Assembly (NCBI GenBank): GCA_016718135.1
Contig: JADKEF010000003.1
Coordinates: 248,001-312,000, forward strand
From: Acidobacteriota bacterium
Lineage (GTDB): Bacteria; Acidobacteriota; Blastocatellia; Pyrinomonadales; Pyrinomonadaceae
Reading direction: 5' to 3'
DNA length: 64,000 nt
The notes beneath the pieces were generated by a model. The model was not told the DNA's origin. It made no database searches and worked only from the letters and a program-made list of their open reading frames with translations. The position numbers were made by a program, and so were the translations under genes. Of the stretch, positions 57,436 to 64,000 are shown piece by piece. Numbering within the stretch: the first letter of the stretch is position 1; each line of letters opens with the position of its first letter.

Positions 57436-59838
57436 ATGAAAAACAAGTCTCTACTGCCGCTCTTTGCCGCTTTGCGTCTTTGCGGAATCATTCTTTTTTT
57501 AACCGCCGCTGCGTCGGCCCAAGTGCCTGCCCCGAAGGACGTTATCGGATTTACGCCAGGTGACGATCGGAAGCTCGCGAGTTGGGCGAGTATTGTCGAT
57601 TACTTCCAAAAGCTCGACAAAGCCTCCGACCGGATGACGTTTCAGGAGATCGGTAAAACGACGATGGGCGTGCCGTTCGTTTACGCGACGATCTCTTCGC
57701 CGGAGAATCTGAAGACGATCAAGAAGTACGAAGACATCAACGCAAAGCTTGCTGATCCGCGAAAGATCAAGAGCAACGACGCAGCGGCGAAGGCATTGAT
57801 AAAGCAAGGCAAAACGATCGTCCTGATAACCTGCGGGATTCACTCGACCGAGGTTGGATCGACGCTATCGAGCATGCTGATCGCACATAGATTGGTAAGC
57901 AGCAACGAGCCTGAGATCCAAAACATCCTCAAAAATACGATCGTCCTTCTCGTCCCGAGCCTTAATCCGGACGGCGTGGATATCGTCAAAAACTGGTACG
58001 ACAAAACGCTCGGCACGCCATACGAAGGCACGACGCCGCCTGAGCTTTATCACAAATACGTCGGCCACGATAACAATCGCGACTGGTATGCCTTTACACA
58101 GGTCGAAACTCAGCTCACGGTCGATAAGATCCACAACGTCTGGCACCCGCAGATCGTGCACGACATCCATCAGCAGGGTGCGAACGGCGCGCGTCTGTTC
58201 CTGCCGCCCTACATGGCACCCGTCGAGCCGAACGTGCCAAAACAGATCGTCGAAGGCTATACCGAGCTCGGCAACGCCATGGCCGCGGACCTACGTTCGA
58301 AAGGTTTTGAAGGGATAACGACCAACACGACCTACGACGCCTGGACACCGGCACGTGCGTATTCCCATTACCACGGCGGCGTACGGATCCTGTCCGAAAC
58401 AGCCTCGGCACGGATCGCTTCGCCGATCACAATAAAATTCGAAGACCTCCGCGGAGCCTCGGGCGGCCTCGACGCCAAAAAAGAATCCCCAAACTTCGGC
58501 CCCCTCTGGAAAGGCGGCGAATGGAAGCTGCGAAACATCACCGACTACATGACCGGCGCCGCATTCAGCCTGCTAAACCACGCAGCGAATAATCGTGAGA
58601 AGTGGTTATCGAGGTTTTATGAGGTTGGGAAAGAGGCGGTGAGGCCGAGGAAAACCGGTGAAGAAACTGCATATATCCTTGATCAAGGAGCAAGTAGCAT
58701 GTTACTGACAGCATTGGAACGAGGAGGCGTCGAGATATTTCGTGCAAGAAAGTTCACGATTGACGGTAAGACGTTTCCCGATTTCAGTGCGGTAATTTCT
58801 ACTCAACAGCCCTATTTCGGTTTCGCCAAAGCACTTCTTGAACGACAATCGTACCCTGACCTGCGAAATGACAAAGGCGAACCGATAACTCCCTACGACG
58901 TTACAGCTCACAGCTTGGCTCTCCTAACGAATACGCCGGTCGACAAAACCAAGAGTCCTTTGCCACCTCTCACAGAAGCGACTGAGATGCGCCTGGATCG
59001 TGGCCCGTGTGTAAATCGGGCGGCCAACTATCGCTACAGAACATATCGATCGAAGCCGTCGTCAATGGACGAGGGATGGACACGCTGGATATTTGAGAAT
59101 TATTCATGGATGATTCCTAACAAGGATCGCTGTGAAGATGTTCACCAATCTATATCGGATGATCAGCTACGTACCGCTGCGTTTACCGGAACCAAAGCAA
59201 TAATCTTCCCCGACCAGAGCGCCTCGCAGGTCCTCAACGGCTACGCGAAAGGCTCGATGCCTGACGAACTAACCGGCGGCGTTGGAAAAGAAGGCGTTGC
59301 GAATTTGAAGAAGTTTGTCGAGGACGGCGGGACGCTTGTTTTTCTCAACGAATCGTCGAATTTCGCCATCGAGCAGTTTAACCTGCCGATCAAAAACGTG
59401 ACCAAAGGCCTGCCGCGAAAGGATTTCTACATCCCCGGCTCGATCCTGCGAACGGAACTGAGGGACGATCATCCGATAACTAAGGGAATGCCGAAGGAAT
59501 CGATCGCGTGGTTTGAGGATAGTCCGGTATTCGACTATGTCCCGCGTACTGACTCGGTACCGCGGGTAGTGGTAAGCGAACCCTCCACAGCCGAGACTCA
59601 AACAAAGCCGATCGCTCCTGGCACTTTCCAGCTACGTTTCATCGCAACGTATCCGAACGATCCATCAAAGATCCTCCTTTCCGGTTGGGCTCTCGGAGCC
59701 GAAAAGATCGCCGGAAAGGCGGCTCTCGTCGAAGTCAGAATGGGCAAAGGCAAGATCATTCTATTCGGCTTTCGGCCGCAATATCGCGGCCAATCGCTGG
59801 CGACATTTCCATTGTTGTTCAATGCGATAAGTCAGTAA
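57436..59838 (+). CDS. Exported M14-type zinc carboxypeptidase-like protein
   Basis: This 800-residue protein has a signal peptide to about residue 29 (core LFAALRLCGIILFLTAAA). The M14 peptidase domain is recognised by the zinc pair His136/Glu139 in CGIHSTEVGS, VPSLNPDGVDIV, GHDNNRDWYAF, the later His in VHDIHQQGAN and the Glu in RILSETAS. The C-terminal 250 residues contain a flavodoxin/GATase-like region (TAAFTGTKAIIFPDQSASQV, KFVEDGGTLVFLNESSNFAI, KIILFGFRPQYRGQS) found in related exported M14 proteins. It probably trims peptides in the periplasm or outside. The signal-peptide core LFAALRLCG is encoded by family A repeat sequence (57460-57485). Confidence 0.9.
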   Translation: MKNKSLLPLFAALRLCGIILFLTAAASAQVPAPKDVIGFTPGDDRKLASWASIVDYFQKLDKASDRMTFQEIGKTTMGVPFVYATISSPENLKTIKKYEDINAKLADPRKIKSNDAAAKALIKQGKTIVLITCGIHSTEVGSTLSSMLIAHRLVSSNEPEIQNILKNTIVLLVPSLNPDGVDIVKNWYDKTLGTPYEGTTPPELYHKYVGHDNNRDWYAFTQVETQLTVDKIHNVWHPQIVHDIHQQGANGARLFLPPYMAPVEPNVPKQIVEGYTELGNAMAADLRSKGFEGITTNTTYDAWTPARAYSHYHGGVRILSETASARIASPITIKFEDLRGASGGLDAKKESPNFGPLWKGGEWKLRNITDYMTGAAFSLLNHAANNREKWLSRFYEVGKEAVRPRKTGEETAYILDQGASSMLLTALERGGVEIFRARKFTIDGKTFPDFSAVISTQQPYFGFAKALLERQSYPDLRNDKGEPITPYDVTAHSLALLTNTPVDKTKSPLPPLTEATEMRLDRGPCVNRAANYRYRTYRSKPSSMDEGWTRWIFENYSWMIPNKDRCEDVHQSISDDQLRTAAFTGTKAIIFPDQSASQVLNGYAKGSMPDELTGGVGKEGVANLKKFVEDGGTLVFLNESSNFAIEQFNLPIKNVTKGLPRKDFYIPGSILRTELRDDHPITKGMPKESIAWFEDSPVFDYVPRTDSVPRVVVSEPSTAETQTKPIAPGTFQLRFIATYPNDPSKILLSGWALGAEKIAGKAALVEVRMGKGKIILFGFRPQYRGQSLATFPLLFNAISQ
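57460..57485. repeat. Single arm of repeat family A inside a signal peptide
   Basis: CTCTTTGCCGCTTTGCGTCT and TTGCGG match the family A arm. A partial CCGCAGAG word about 110 bases upstream (57345 region) may be the other arm. It encodes residues 9-17 of the M14 peptidase signal peptide. Confidence 0.5.
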
Positions 59839-60134
59839 GAATGGGACGCGGATAAAATGGATAGGGAGGATCTCTACTGATCTCAGTTTGTTCGAAACTG
59901 ATGATGTGGCGGGCGACGGTTTTTGGCGAACAAAATGGTCGTTTTGGTCGGTAGATCGTCATTTCTCCGAACCGCTTTGCACAAACTCCGAACCGCACTG
60001 GAGTCGGTAGTCATCTACGCCATCATGCTTTTAGGGACTGGCGGTCATCTATTGCATCAACCTGTCCATCACCGCAGCCATCGGCCATATAATTCTCTTT
60101 TCCTTTCTCGCGTGTTAGATTCTAAGATTCGCAG
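59839..60134. other. Gene-free gap
   Basis: This 296-base stretch between the M14 and M16 peptidase genes has no credible reading frame, hairpin terminator or recognisable promoter. I see only the palindrome-like CTCAGTTTGTTCGAAACTGA (59882 on). Confidence 0.4.
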
Positions 60135-61445
60135 ATGAAGGAAGACATACAAGAGACCCGCCTCGACAATGGCCTGACAATTCTCACCGACCGGATGCCC
60201 GGGGTTCGTAGTGCTACTCTCGGATTCTTTTTCCGTGTGGGTTCACGGCATGAGCCGCGTGAACTCAACGGCATCTCACATTTTATTGAGCATACGGTTT
60301 TTAAGGGGACGGCCAAGCGAAGTGCATTCGACATTGCAATTGAGCAGGACCGGCTCGGCGGTAATCTCGATGCTTTTACGACTCACGAGGAGACCGGTTT
60401 TGCGATCAAGGTGATCGATGACCAATTGCCGCGAGCTTTCGATCTGATCGCGGATATGCTCGTAAATCCGCGGTTTGACGAGAGCGATCTGGAATCAGAA
60501 CAACGCGTGATCATCGAGGAGATGAAGATGATCGAGGACTCGCCGGAGGAATACTTGGGCGAGATCTTTAGCGAGGCCTTTTTTGGTTCTGATCACCCGC
60601 TTGGGATCTCAATAGCGGGGACGCCCGAGACAGTTAGGAGTTTTGGTAGCGAGGTTACTCGAAATTATCACGATAAGGTATTTAATGCGACGAATCTTGT
60701 GATCGCGGCGGCGGGGAATGTGGATCATTCTCAGATCGTCGAACTTGCGGGGATGTTTTCAACGCAGAGCACGCAAAGAACGCAGAGCAAAGAAACTTCA
60801 GGAATCTCCGCGATCTCAGCGGCCTCTGCGTTAAATGATCCTCCGCAGTTTTTGGCTCCTATTGTTATCAAGCAGCGCTCTGATCTCGAGCAGGCACATT
60901 TGGTGATCGCGACTCCGTTCATTTCCGCGACCGACGACCGGCGTTATGCGGCCGATCTGCTCGCGAATATCATTGGCGGCGGGACGTCGAGCCGGTTGTG
61001 GCAGAAGGTGCGCGAGGAACGCGGGCTGGCGTACAACGTCGGGGCGTCGGCGTCGATGTATCAGGACTGCGGTGTGTTCTCGATCTTTGCGGGCAGCTCG
61101 CCCGAGCAGACACGCGAAATAGTTGATCTCAGCATCGCCGAGATGCGAGCAGTCGTTGCCAATGGCGTGACGGAAGACGAACTCGACCTCGCCAAACAGC
61201 AATCCCGGGCATCGATCCTGCTCTCACTCGAAGATTCCGCCTCCCGCGCCGCTGCACTTGCCCAATCCGAAATGGTTTACGGCAGACAGATCGCGGTCGA
61301 AGAAACGCTTGCCAAGATCGACGCCGTAGCAACCCGCGACATCGCCGCGATCGCTCGAGAATTTTTCACCACAGAAAATGTAGCTTTTGCCGCGATCGGC
61401 GATCTCGAGGGCGACGCGATCACGCGAGATGATCTAAGAGTTTAG
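60135..61445 (+). CDS. M16 family (pitrilysin/processing-peptidase-like) zinc peptidase
   Basis: This 436-residue protein has the inverted zinc motif HFIEH (His49, Glu52, His53) in GISHFIEHTVFKGT, and the distal Glu in RVIIEEMKMIEDSPEEY. Residues 240-436 are the second, non-catalytic lobe with the GGGTSSRLWQKVREERGLAY motif. Similar to bacterial PqqL-like or mitochondrial MPP-beta enzymes. No signal peptide is present. Residues about 210-233 (FSTQSTQRTQSKETSGISAI and on) are encoded by an in-frame family A repeat between the two lobes. The stop codon lies at the border of a family B repeat. Confidence 0.92.
   Translation: MKEDIQETRLDNGLTILTDRMPGVRSATLGFFFRVGSRHEPRELNGISHFIEHTVFKGTAKRSAFDIAIEQDRLGGNLDAFTTHEETGFAIKVIDDQLPRAFDLIADMLVNPRFDESDLESEQRVIIEEMKMIEDSPEEYLGEIFSEAFFGSDHPLGISIAGTPETVRSFGSEVTRNYHDKVFNATNLVIAAAGNVDHSQIVELAGMFSTQSTQRTQSKETSGISAISAASALNDPPQFLAPIVIKQRSDLEQAHLVIATPFISATDDRRYAADLLANIIGGGTSSRLWQKVREERGLAYNVGASASMYQDCGVFSIFAGSSPEQTREIVDLSIAEMRAVVANGVTEDELDLAKQQSRASILLSLEDSASRAAALAQSEMVYGRQIAVEETLAKIDAVATRDIAAIAREFFTTENVAFAAIGDLEGDAITRDDLRV
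60762..60834. repeat. Inverted repeat, family A (copy 5), inside the M16 peptidase gene
   Basis: The left arm AACGCAGAGCACGCAAAGAA and on, and right arm AGCGGCCTCTGCGTTAAA, form an imperfect stem around about 30 bases. It keeps the frame open and encodes a Ser/Thr/Gln-rich linker between the peptidase lobes. Confidence 0.85.
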
Positions 61446-61517
61446 CCACGAATTACACGATTTTCACGAATCAGGAAGTTGTATTATTCGTATGACTCGT
61501 GATATTCGTGGCTAAAA
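61441..61517. repeat. Inverted repeat, family B (copy 2)
   Basis: Arms 61441-61471 (TTTAGCCACGAATTACACGA and on) and 61486-61517 (ending ATTCGTGGCTAAAA) are largely complementary. It begins within the M16 stop codon. The GCCACGAAT vocabulary matches copy 1 at 38424-38486. Confidence 0.85.
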
Positions 61518-61535
61518 TCTTTTCTGCCTAATAAT

Positions 61536-62189
61536 ATGAACCTAAAGCGATTGTTCCTATACACACTAATCGCATCGACTGCGTTGAGTGCGGTGATCGG
61601 GATCGGTGTGATCCTCTTTGGCGATTTTGGCAATTTTGAGGTTCGCGTACTCATGACAACGCTGACCGTGACGGCCGCAAGTATCCTGGGGCTTGCATGC
61701 GGAGCTTATTTTGAACTAGGAAGGAACAAGATCTTACCGATCGCAGGTATCTCTCTCGCGATCGCAGCGGCGTTGATGACCTTCTTGATCATTTGGAACG
61801 TCATGGACGAATCCGAGGTCTTTATCAAATGCACCGCGACCGTAACTTTACTAGCCCTTTCGTGCGCGCACCTTTCGCTGCTTTCTTTGGCAAGATTAGA
61901 CCGCCGCTTTGCGTGGTCACGCATCGCTGCATTTGTCTTAATCGCGGCTCTGGACGCGATCCTTTTGTTTCTGATGTGGGTCGAACCTGAGGGCACTAGC
62001 GATATCGTCTCTCGCACGATCGGCATCCTGTCGATCCTTATCGCATCGGTCACGGTGATTACACCGGTGTTTCACAAATTAAGTGTTAGCGATAACAAAG
62101 TTGCTGAGATCGATGTGGAAATAGAAAGATTGCGCGAACGAATCGCCGAGCTGGAAAAGCAAAAGGCGACAGCTGGTCAAGTCGAATAG
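61536..62189 (+). CDS. Hypothetical membrane protein with C-terminal coiled coil
   Basis: A 217-residue protein with six hydrophobic segments (about 8-28, 38-58, 69-90, 98-117, 126-147 and 158-178). A soluble tail of about 35 residues predicted as a coiled coil follows (AEIDVEIERLRERIAELEKQ). No family is recognised. Its 3' end overlaps that of queC by 13 bases, convergently. The start follows repeat B by about 18 bases, with no strong ribosome-binding site. Confidence 0.7.
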   Translation: MNLKRLFLYTLIASTALSAVIGIGVILFGDFGNFEVRVLMTTLTVTAASILGLACGAYFELGRNKILPIAGISLAIAAALMTFLIIWNVMDESEVFIKCTATVTLLALSCAHLSLLSLARLDRRFAWSRIAAFVLIAALDAILLFLMWVEPEGTSDIVSRTIGILSILIASVTVITPVFHKLSVSDNKVAEIDVEIERLRERIAELEKQKATAGQVE

Positions 62190-62845
62190 AGGATCGGATC
62201 CATGATGCCGGCCTGAGTAAAGCCCTTTAGCCGCAGAGCACACGAGTCACATGTTCCACACGCAAATTCTTCGCTGCGGTAGCACGACCAGGTCAGGTGT
62301 AGCGGAGCGTCGAGTTCGATCCCCTTCATTACTATCTCCGCTTTGGACAATTCGATGATCGGCGTCCGAATTGTGATCCGCGTGTCGGGCTTTGTTCCGG
62401 TGTCGATCGTACGTTGAAATGCCTCGTAAAATTCGGGCCGGCAGTCGGGATAGCCGCTTGAGTCCTCGGCGACCGCACCGATGTATATCGCGTTGGCACC
62501 GATCACCTCAGCCCAGGTCACCGCGATCGCGAGCATATTTGCGTTGCGAAACGGCACGTAGCTGGTCGGCACCTCTTTCGATTCCAGATCGGCCTCGGTG
62601 ACTTTGATTTTGTCATCCGTCAGCGACGAGCCGCCGATCTTGGCGAGGTGTTCGATAGAGATATCGAGCCGTTTCTCGACGCCGTAGTGGTCGGCGATGT
62701 CGTTAAATGCCCGCCGCTCACGAGCCTCCGTGCGTTGGCCGTAGGATATGTGGAGAAAGGCGAGCTCGTCATTCTCAGCCCTCGCCATCGCCGCCGTTAT
62801 GCAACTGTCCATCCCGCCGGAGACTAACACTATGGCCATCTTCAT
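62177..62845 (-). CDS. queC: 7-cyano-7-deazaguanine synthase
   Basis: The product has 222 residues from ATG 62845 (a second ATG at 62839 is possible). The ATP pyrophosphatase loop is SGGMDS (residues 9-14), with HISYGQRTEARER, VPFRNANMLAIAVTWAEVIG, and the zinc cysteines in SCYRSEEFACGTCDSCALRL. It converts 7-carboxy-7-deazaguanine, ammonia and ATP to preQ0, in queuosine tRNA modification. queE lies just upstream on the same strand, separated by a family G repeat. queD and queF are not in the window. Confidence 0.95.
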   Translation of the reverse strand: MKMAIVLVSGGMDSCITAAMARAENDELAFLHISYGQRTEARERRAFNDIADHYGVEKRLDISIEHLAKIGGSSLTDDKIKVTEADLESKEVPTSYVPFRNANMLAIAVTWAEVIGANAIYIGAVAEDSSGYPDCRPEFYEAFQRTIDTGTKPDTRITIRTPIIELSKAEIVMKGIELDAPLHLTWSCYRSEEFACGTCDSCALRLKGFTQAGIMDPILYST

Positions 62846-62863
62846 AAACAATACCGAATCGTT

Positions 62864-62893
62864 ACTAGCCGCTAGAAGCTACCTGCTAGCTAC
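62864..62893. repeat. Palindromic repeat, family G (copy 2)
   Basis: The CTAGCCGCTAG and GCTAGC words (ACTAGCCGCTAGAAGC then CTGCTAGCTAC) are self-complementary. It lies between queE and queC and shares the CTAGC vocabulary with 14839-14870. Confidence 0.55.
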
Positions 62894-62903
62894 TTTTTTT
62901 CGC

Positions 62904-63566
62904 TCAGACGCCCTGGACTTCGGCTCCCCAGATATATTTGTGCAACTGGAGGTTAAATCGGACCTTCAACCCGCTGCGTGAAACGGATTCGGCTATCTCG
63001 GCGAGGTTATCGATCCCGTGGACGGGCGAGATAAGAGTCTCTTTTGTACGGTCCGCGAGCCCGTATTTCGCGATCACGTCCTTCGCGAATTCCCAGTCGG
63101 TCATGTCCGCGACGACGAATTTCACCTCGTCCATATCGGCTCGGAGCCGTTCGAGATTAGGCCAGTGATTGCGTTCCGCTTCGCCGGATGCCGGGCATTT
63201 TACGTCGAGGATGATCTTGGCACGCGGGTCGACGTCTTCGGTCGAGACGAAACCACCGGTCTCGATGAGAACTTCGTAGCTGCGATCGCAAAGCTCCCTG
63301 ATGAATGGAAAGGCATTCTTCTGAGCTAGAGGCTCGCCGCCGGTTACCTCGACGAGGTTACAACCAAATTTGTCGAGCTTCGCAAAGATATCTTCGAAGG
63401 ATGTCCGCTCGCCGCCGGTGAATGTGTATTCGCTGTCGCACCAAACACACCGCATCGGGCAGCCCGTCAGCCGCACAAACGAACACGGCCGCCCGGCGTG
63501 AGAAGACTCGCCTTGGATCGAAAGGAATATCTCGGTTATGCGGAGAGTCCGGTCAGATATCGGCAT
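62904..63566 (-). CDS. queE: 7-carboxy-7-deazaguanine synthase
   Basis: A 220-residue radical-SAM enzyme from ATG 63566. The longer frame starting at 63674 is the shadow of the upstream gene. It begins ITEIFLSIQGESSHAGRPCS, with the iron-sulfur cysteines Cys36, Cys40 and Cys43 in GCPMRCVWCDSEYTFTGG (CxxxCxxC), then VTGGEPLAQ and a C-terminal HKYIWGAEVQG. It converts 6-carboxytetrahydropterin to 7-carboxy-7-deazaguanine, directly before QueC in the pathway. Its start overlaps the end of the exported protein gene by 14 bases. Confidence 0.95.
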   Translation of the reverse strand: MPISDRTLRITEIFLSIQGESSHAGRPCSFVRLTGCPMRCVWCDSEYTFTGGERTSFEDIFAKLDKFGCNLVEVTGGEPLAQKNAFPFIRELCDRSYEVLIETGGFVSTEDVDPRAKIILDVKCPASGEAERNHWPNLERLRADMDEVKFVVADMTDWEFAKDVIAKYGLADRTKETLISPVHGIDNLAEIAESVSRSGLKVRFNLQLHKYIWGAEVQGV

Positions 63567-64000
63567 GGGGATCGAACTTGAACGAGCGTGAGACACGAGT
63601 AACCACAGGGTCGAATTTTGCTTTTTTTGACTTCGGATACTCGATCGTAAAAGTATAGAAGACCGCAGTGTCACCGCTCCCGCGGATCAAGGTCTTCTGG
63701 TAATAGATCTTGCCGTCGCTGACACCGGAAATAACGAAGTTCCGATCGCCGAGCGTCTTATACGTTACTCCCGAATGATCGCGGAGTGCTCGCTGATAAG
63801 CTTCGTCAAGGGTTAGGTCGAGAGCATTAAACTGCCCCCACGCCCGCATTTCGACCGTCTTGTCTTTCGACAGGAATGTTCGGCCGTCATTATTCTCCGG
63901 TGGAGCCTGCATTTTCAGCAGATCTGACGGATACTCGATCGAGAAATGAAAACGGTCGTTGTTGTAGGTTACGAACCGCGATTGCGAGAATCCGGTCGAG
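63553..64000 (-). CDS. Protein of unknown function, 5' end outside window
   Basis: The frame is open from the right edge to the stop at 63553, and an internal ATG at 63912 is not the start. About 148 residues are visible, reading SRFVTYNNDRFHFSIEYPSD at the N-terminal end, then FLSKDKTVEMRAWGQFNALD, YKTLGDRNFVISGVSDGKIY and AVFYTFTIEYPKSKKAKFDP with VVTRVSRSFKF. The fold appears beta-rich, similar to PsbP/DUF1795-like proteins. It is probably an exported protein, but its N-terminus lies outside. It overlaps queE by 14 bases, so it may share a transcript with it. Confidence 0.65.
   Translation of the reverse strand, partial: STGFSQSRFVTYNNDRFHFSIEYPSDLLKMQAPPENNDGRTFLSKDKTVEMRAWGQFNALDLTLDEAYQRALRDHSGVTYKTLGDRNFVISGVSDGKIYYQKTLIRGSGDTAVFYTFTIEYPKSKKAKFDPVVTRVSRSFKFDPHADI

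Overview
The window looks like ordinary chromosome from a Gram-negative, heterotrophic Acidobacteriota bacterium, probably of the Blastocatellia/Pyrinomonadales type. This is inferred from gene content only. The indicators are a 1109-residue Oar-like TonB receptor with an N-terminal carboxypeptidase-regulatory domain, many Sec-exported hydrolases ending their signal peptides in 'AQ', FG-GAP proteins with DYDGDGKTD repeats, separate heptose kinase and adenylyltransferase genes (ADP-heptose for LPS), and moderate-to-high GC. No phage, IS, CRISPR array or integron was found.

Layout. 1-2.1 kb: an S1C serine protease cut by the left edge and a thioredoxin-like exported protein (minus). 2.3-15.2 kb: a plus-strand run of rpiB, FMN reductase, AraC regulator, DUF1761, TolB-like propeller, DJ-1/PfpI protein, amidohydrolase, DUF4287/DUF5655, a frameshifted WD40 protein, DUF5996, DUF2911, a hypothetical, threonine aldolase and YjbR. 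15.4-27 kb: the TonB receptor, glycerophosphodiesterase, cmk, tRNA-Arg(TCT), tRNA-His(GTG), a subtilase, an FG-GAP protein, rfaE1-rfaE2, a hypothetical and rsmE. 27-30 kb (minus): an orphan DNA methyltransferase, an FkbM methyltransferase and a PolB-like exonuclease. 30.5 kb: a glycine-zipper protein behind a sigma-54-type promoter. 31-33.5 kb (minus): pheA-aroF behind an attenuator. 33.5-45 kb (minus): fatty-acid oxidation genes (acyl-CoA dehydrogenase, thiolase, fadN-like fusion) mixed with amidohydrolase, ybaK, tag, HAD, DUF4442, DinB and an alcohol dehydrogenase. 45-48.6 kb (plus): a peptidoglycan-binding protein, an AGMO-like hydroxylase, DUF4440 and an alpha/beta hydrolase. 48.7-57.3 kb (minus): a giant beta-propeller/FG-GAP protein, a Gfo/Idh oxidoreductase, PilZ, a lipoprotein and an OPT transporter broken by an in-frame TGA. 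57.4-64 kb: M14 and M16 peptidases, a membrane protein, queC and queE, and an exported protein cut by the right edge.

The most notable regulatory feature is the pheA leader (33.3-33.53 kb, minus). It has a sigma-70-like promoter, an 11-residue leader peptide MYFFSYAAIGW with five aromatic residues, a 10-bp terminator hairpin, and mutually exclusive pairings that use the last codons of the leader. This is a complete ribosome-stalling attenuator on paper. Two other clear control sites are an operator matching 17 of 18 positions of the Bacillus FadR box, lying between the -35 and -10 of the fadN promoter, and a near-perfect -24/-12 promoter before the glycine-zipper gene.

The second theme is a set of at least seven families of dispersed inverted repeats (here A-G). 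They sit between genes and also inside them: in frame in the M16 peptidase and the alcohol dehydrogenase, as the C-terminal tails of rfaE2 and tag, and apparently as signal-peptide cores in two exported enzymes. Two genes carry single-base homopolymer frameshifts, which may be sequencing errors.
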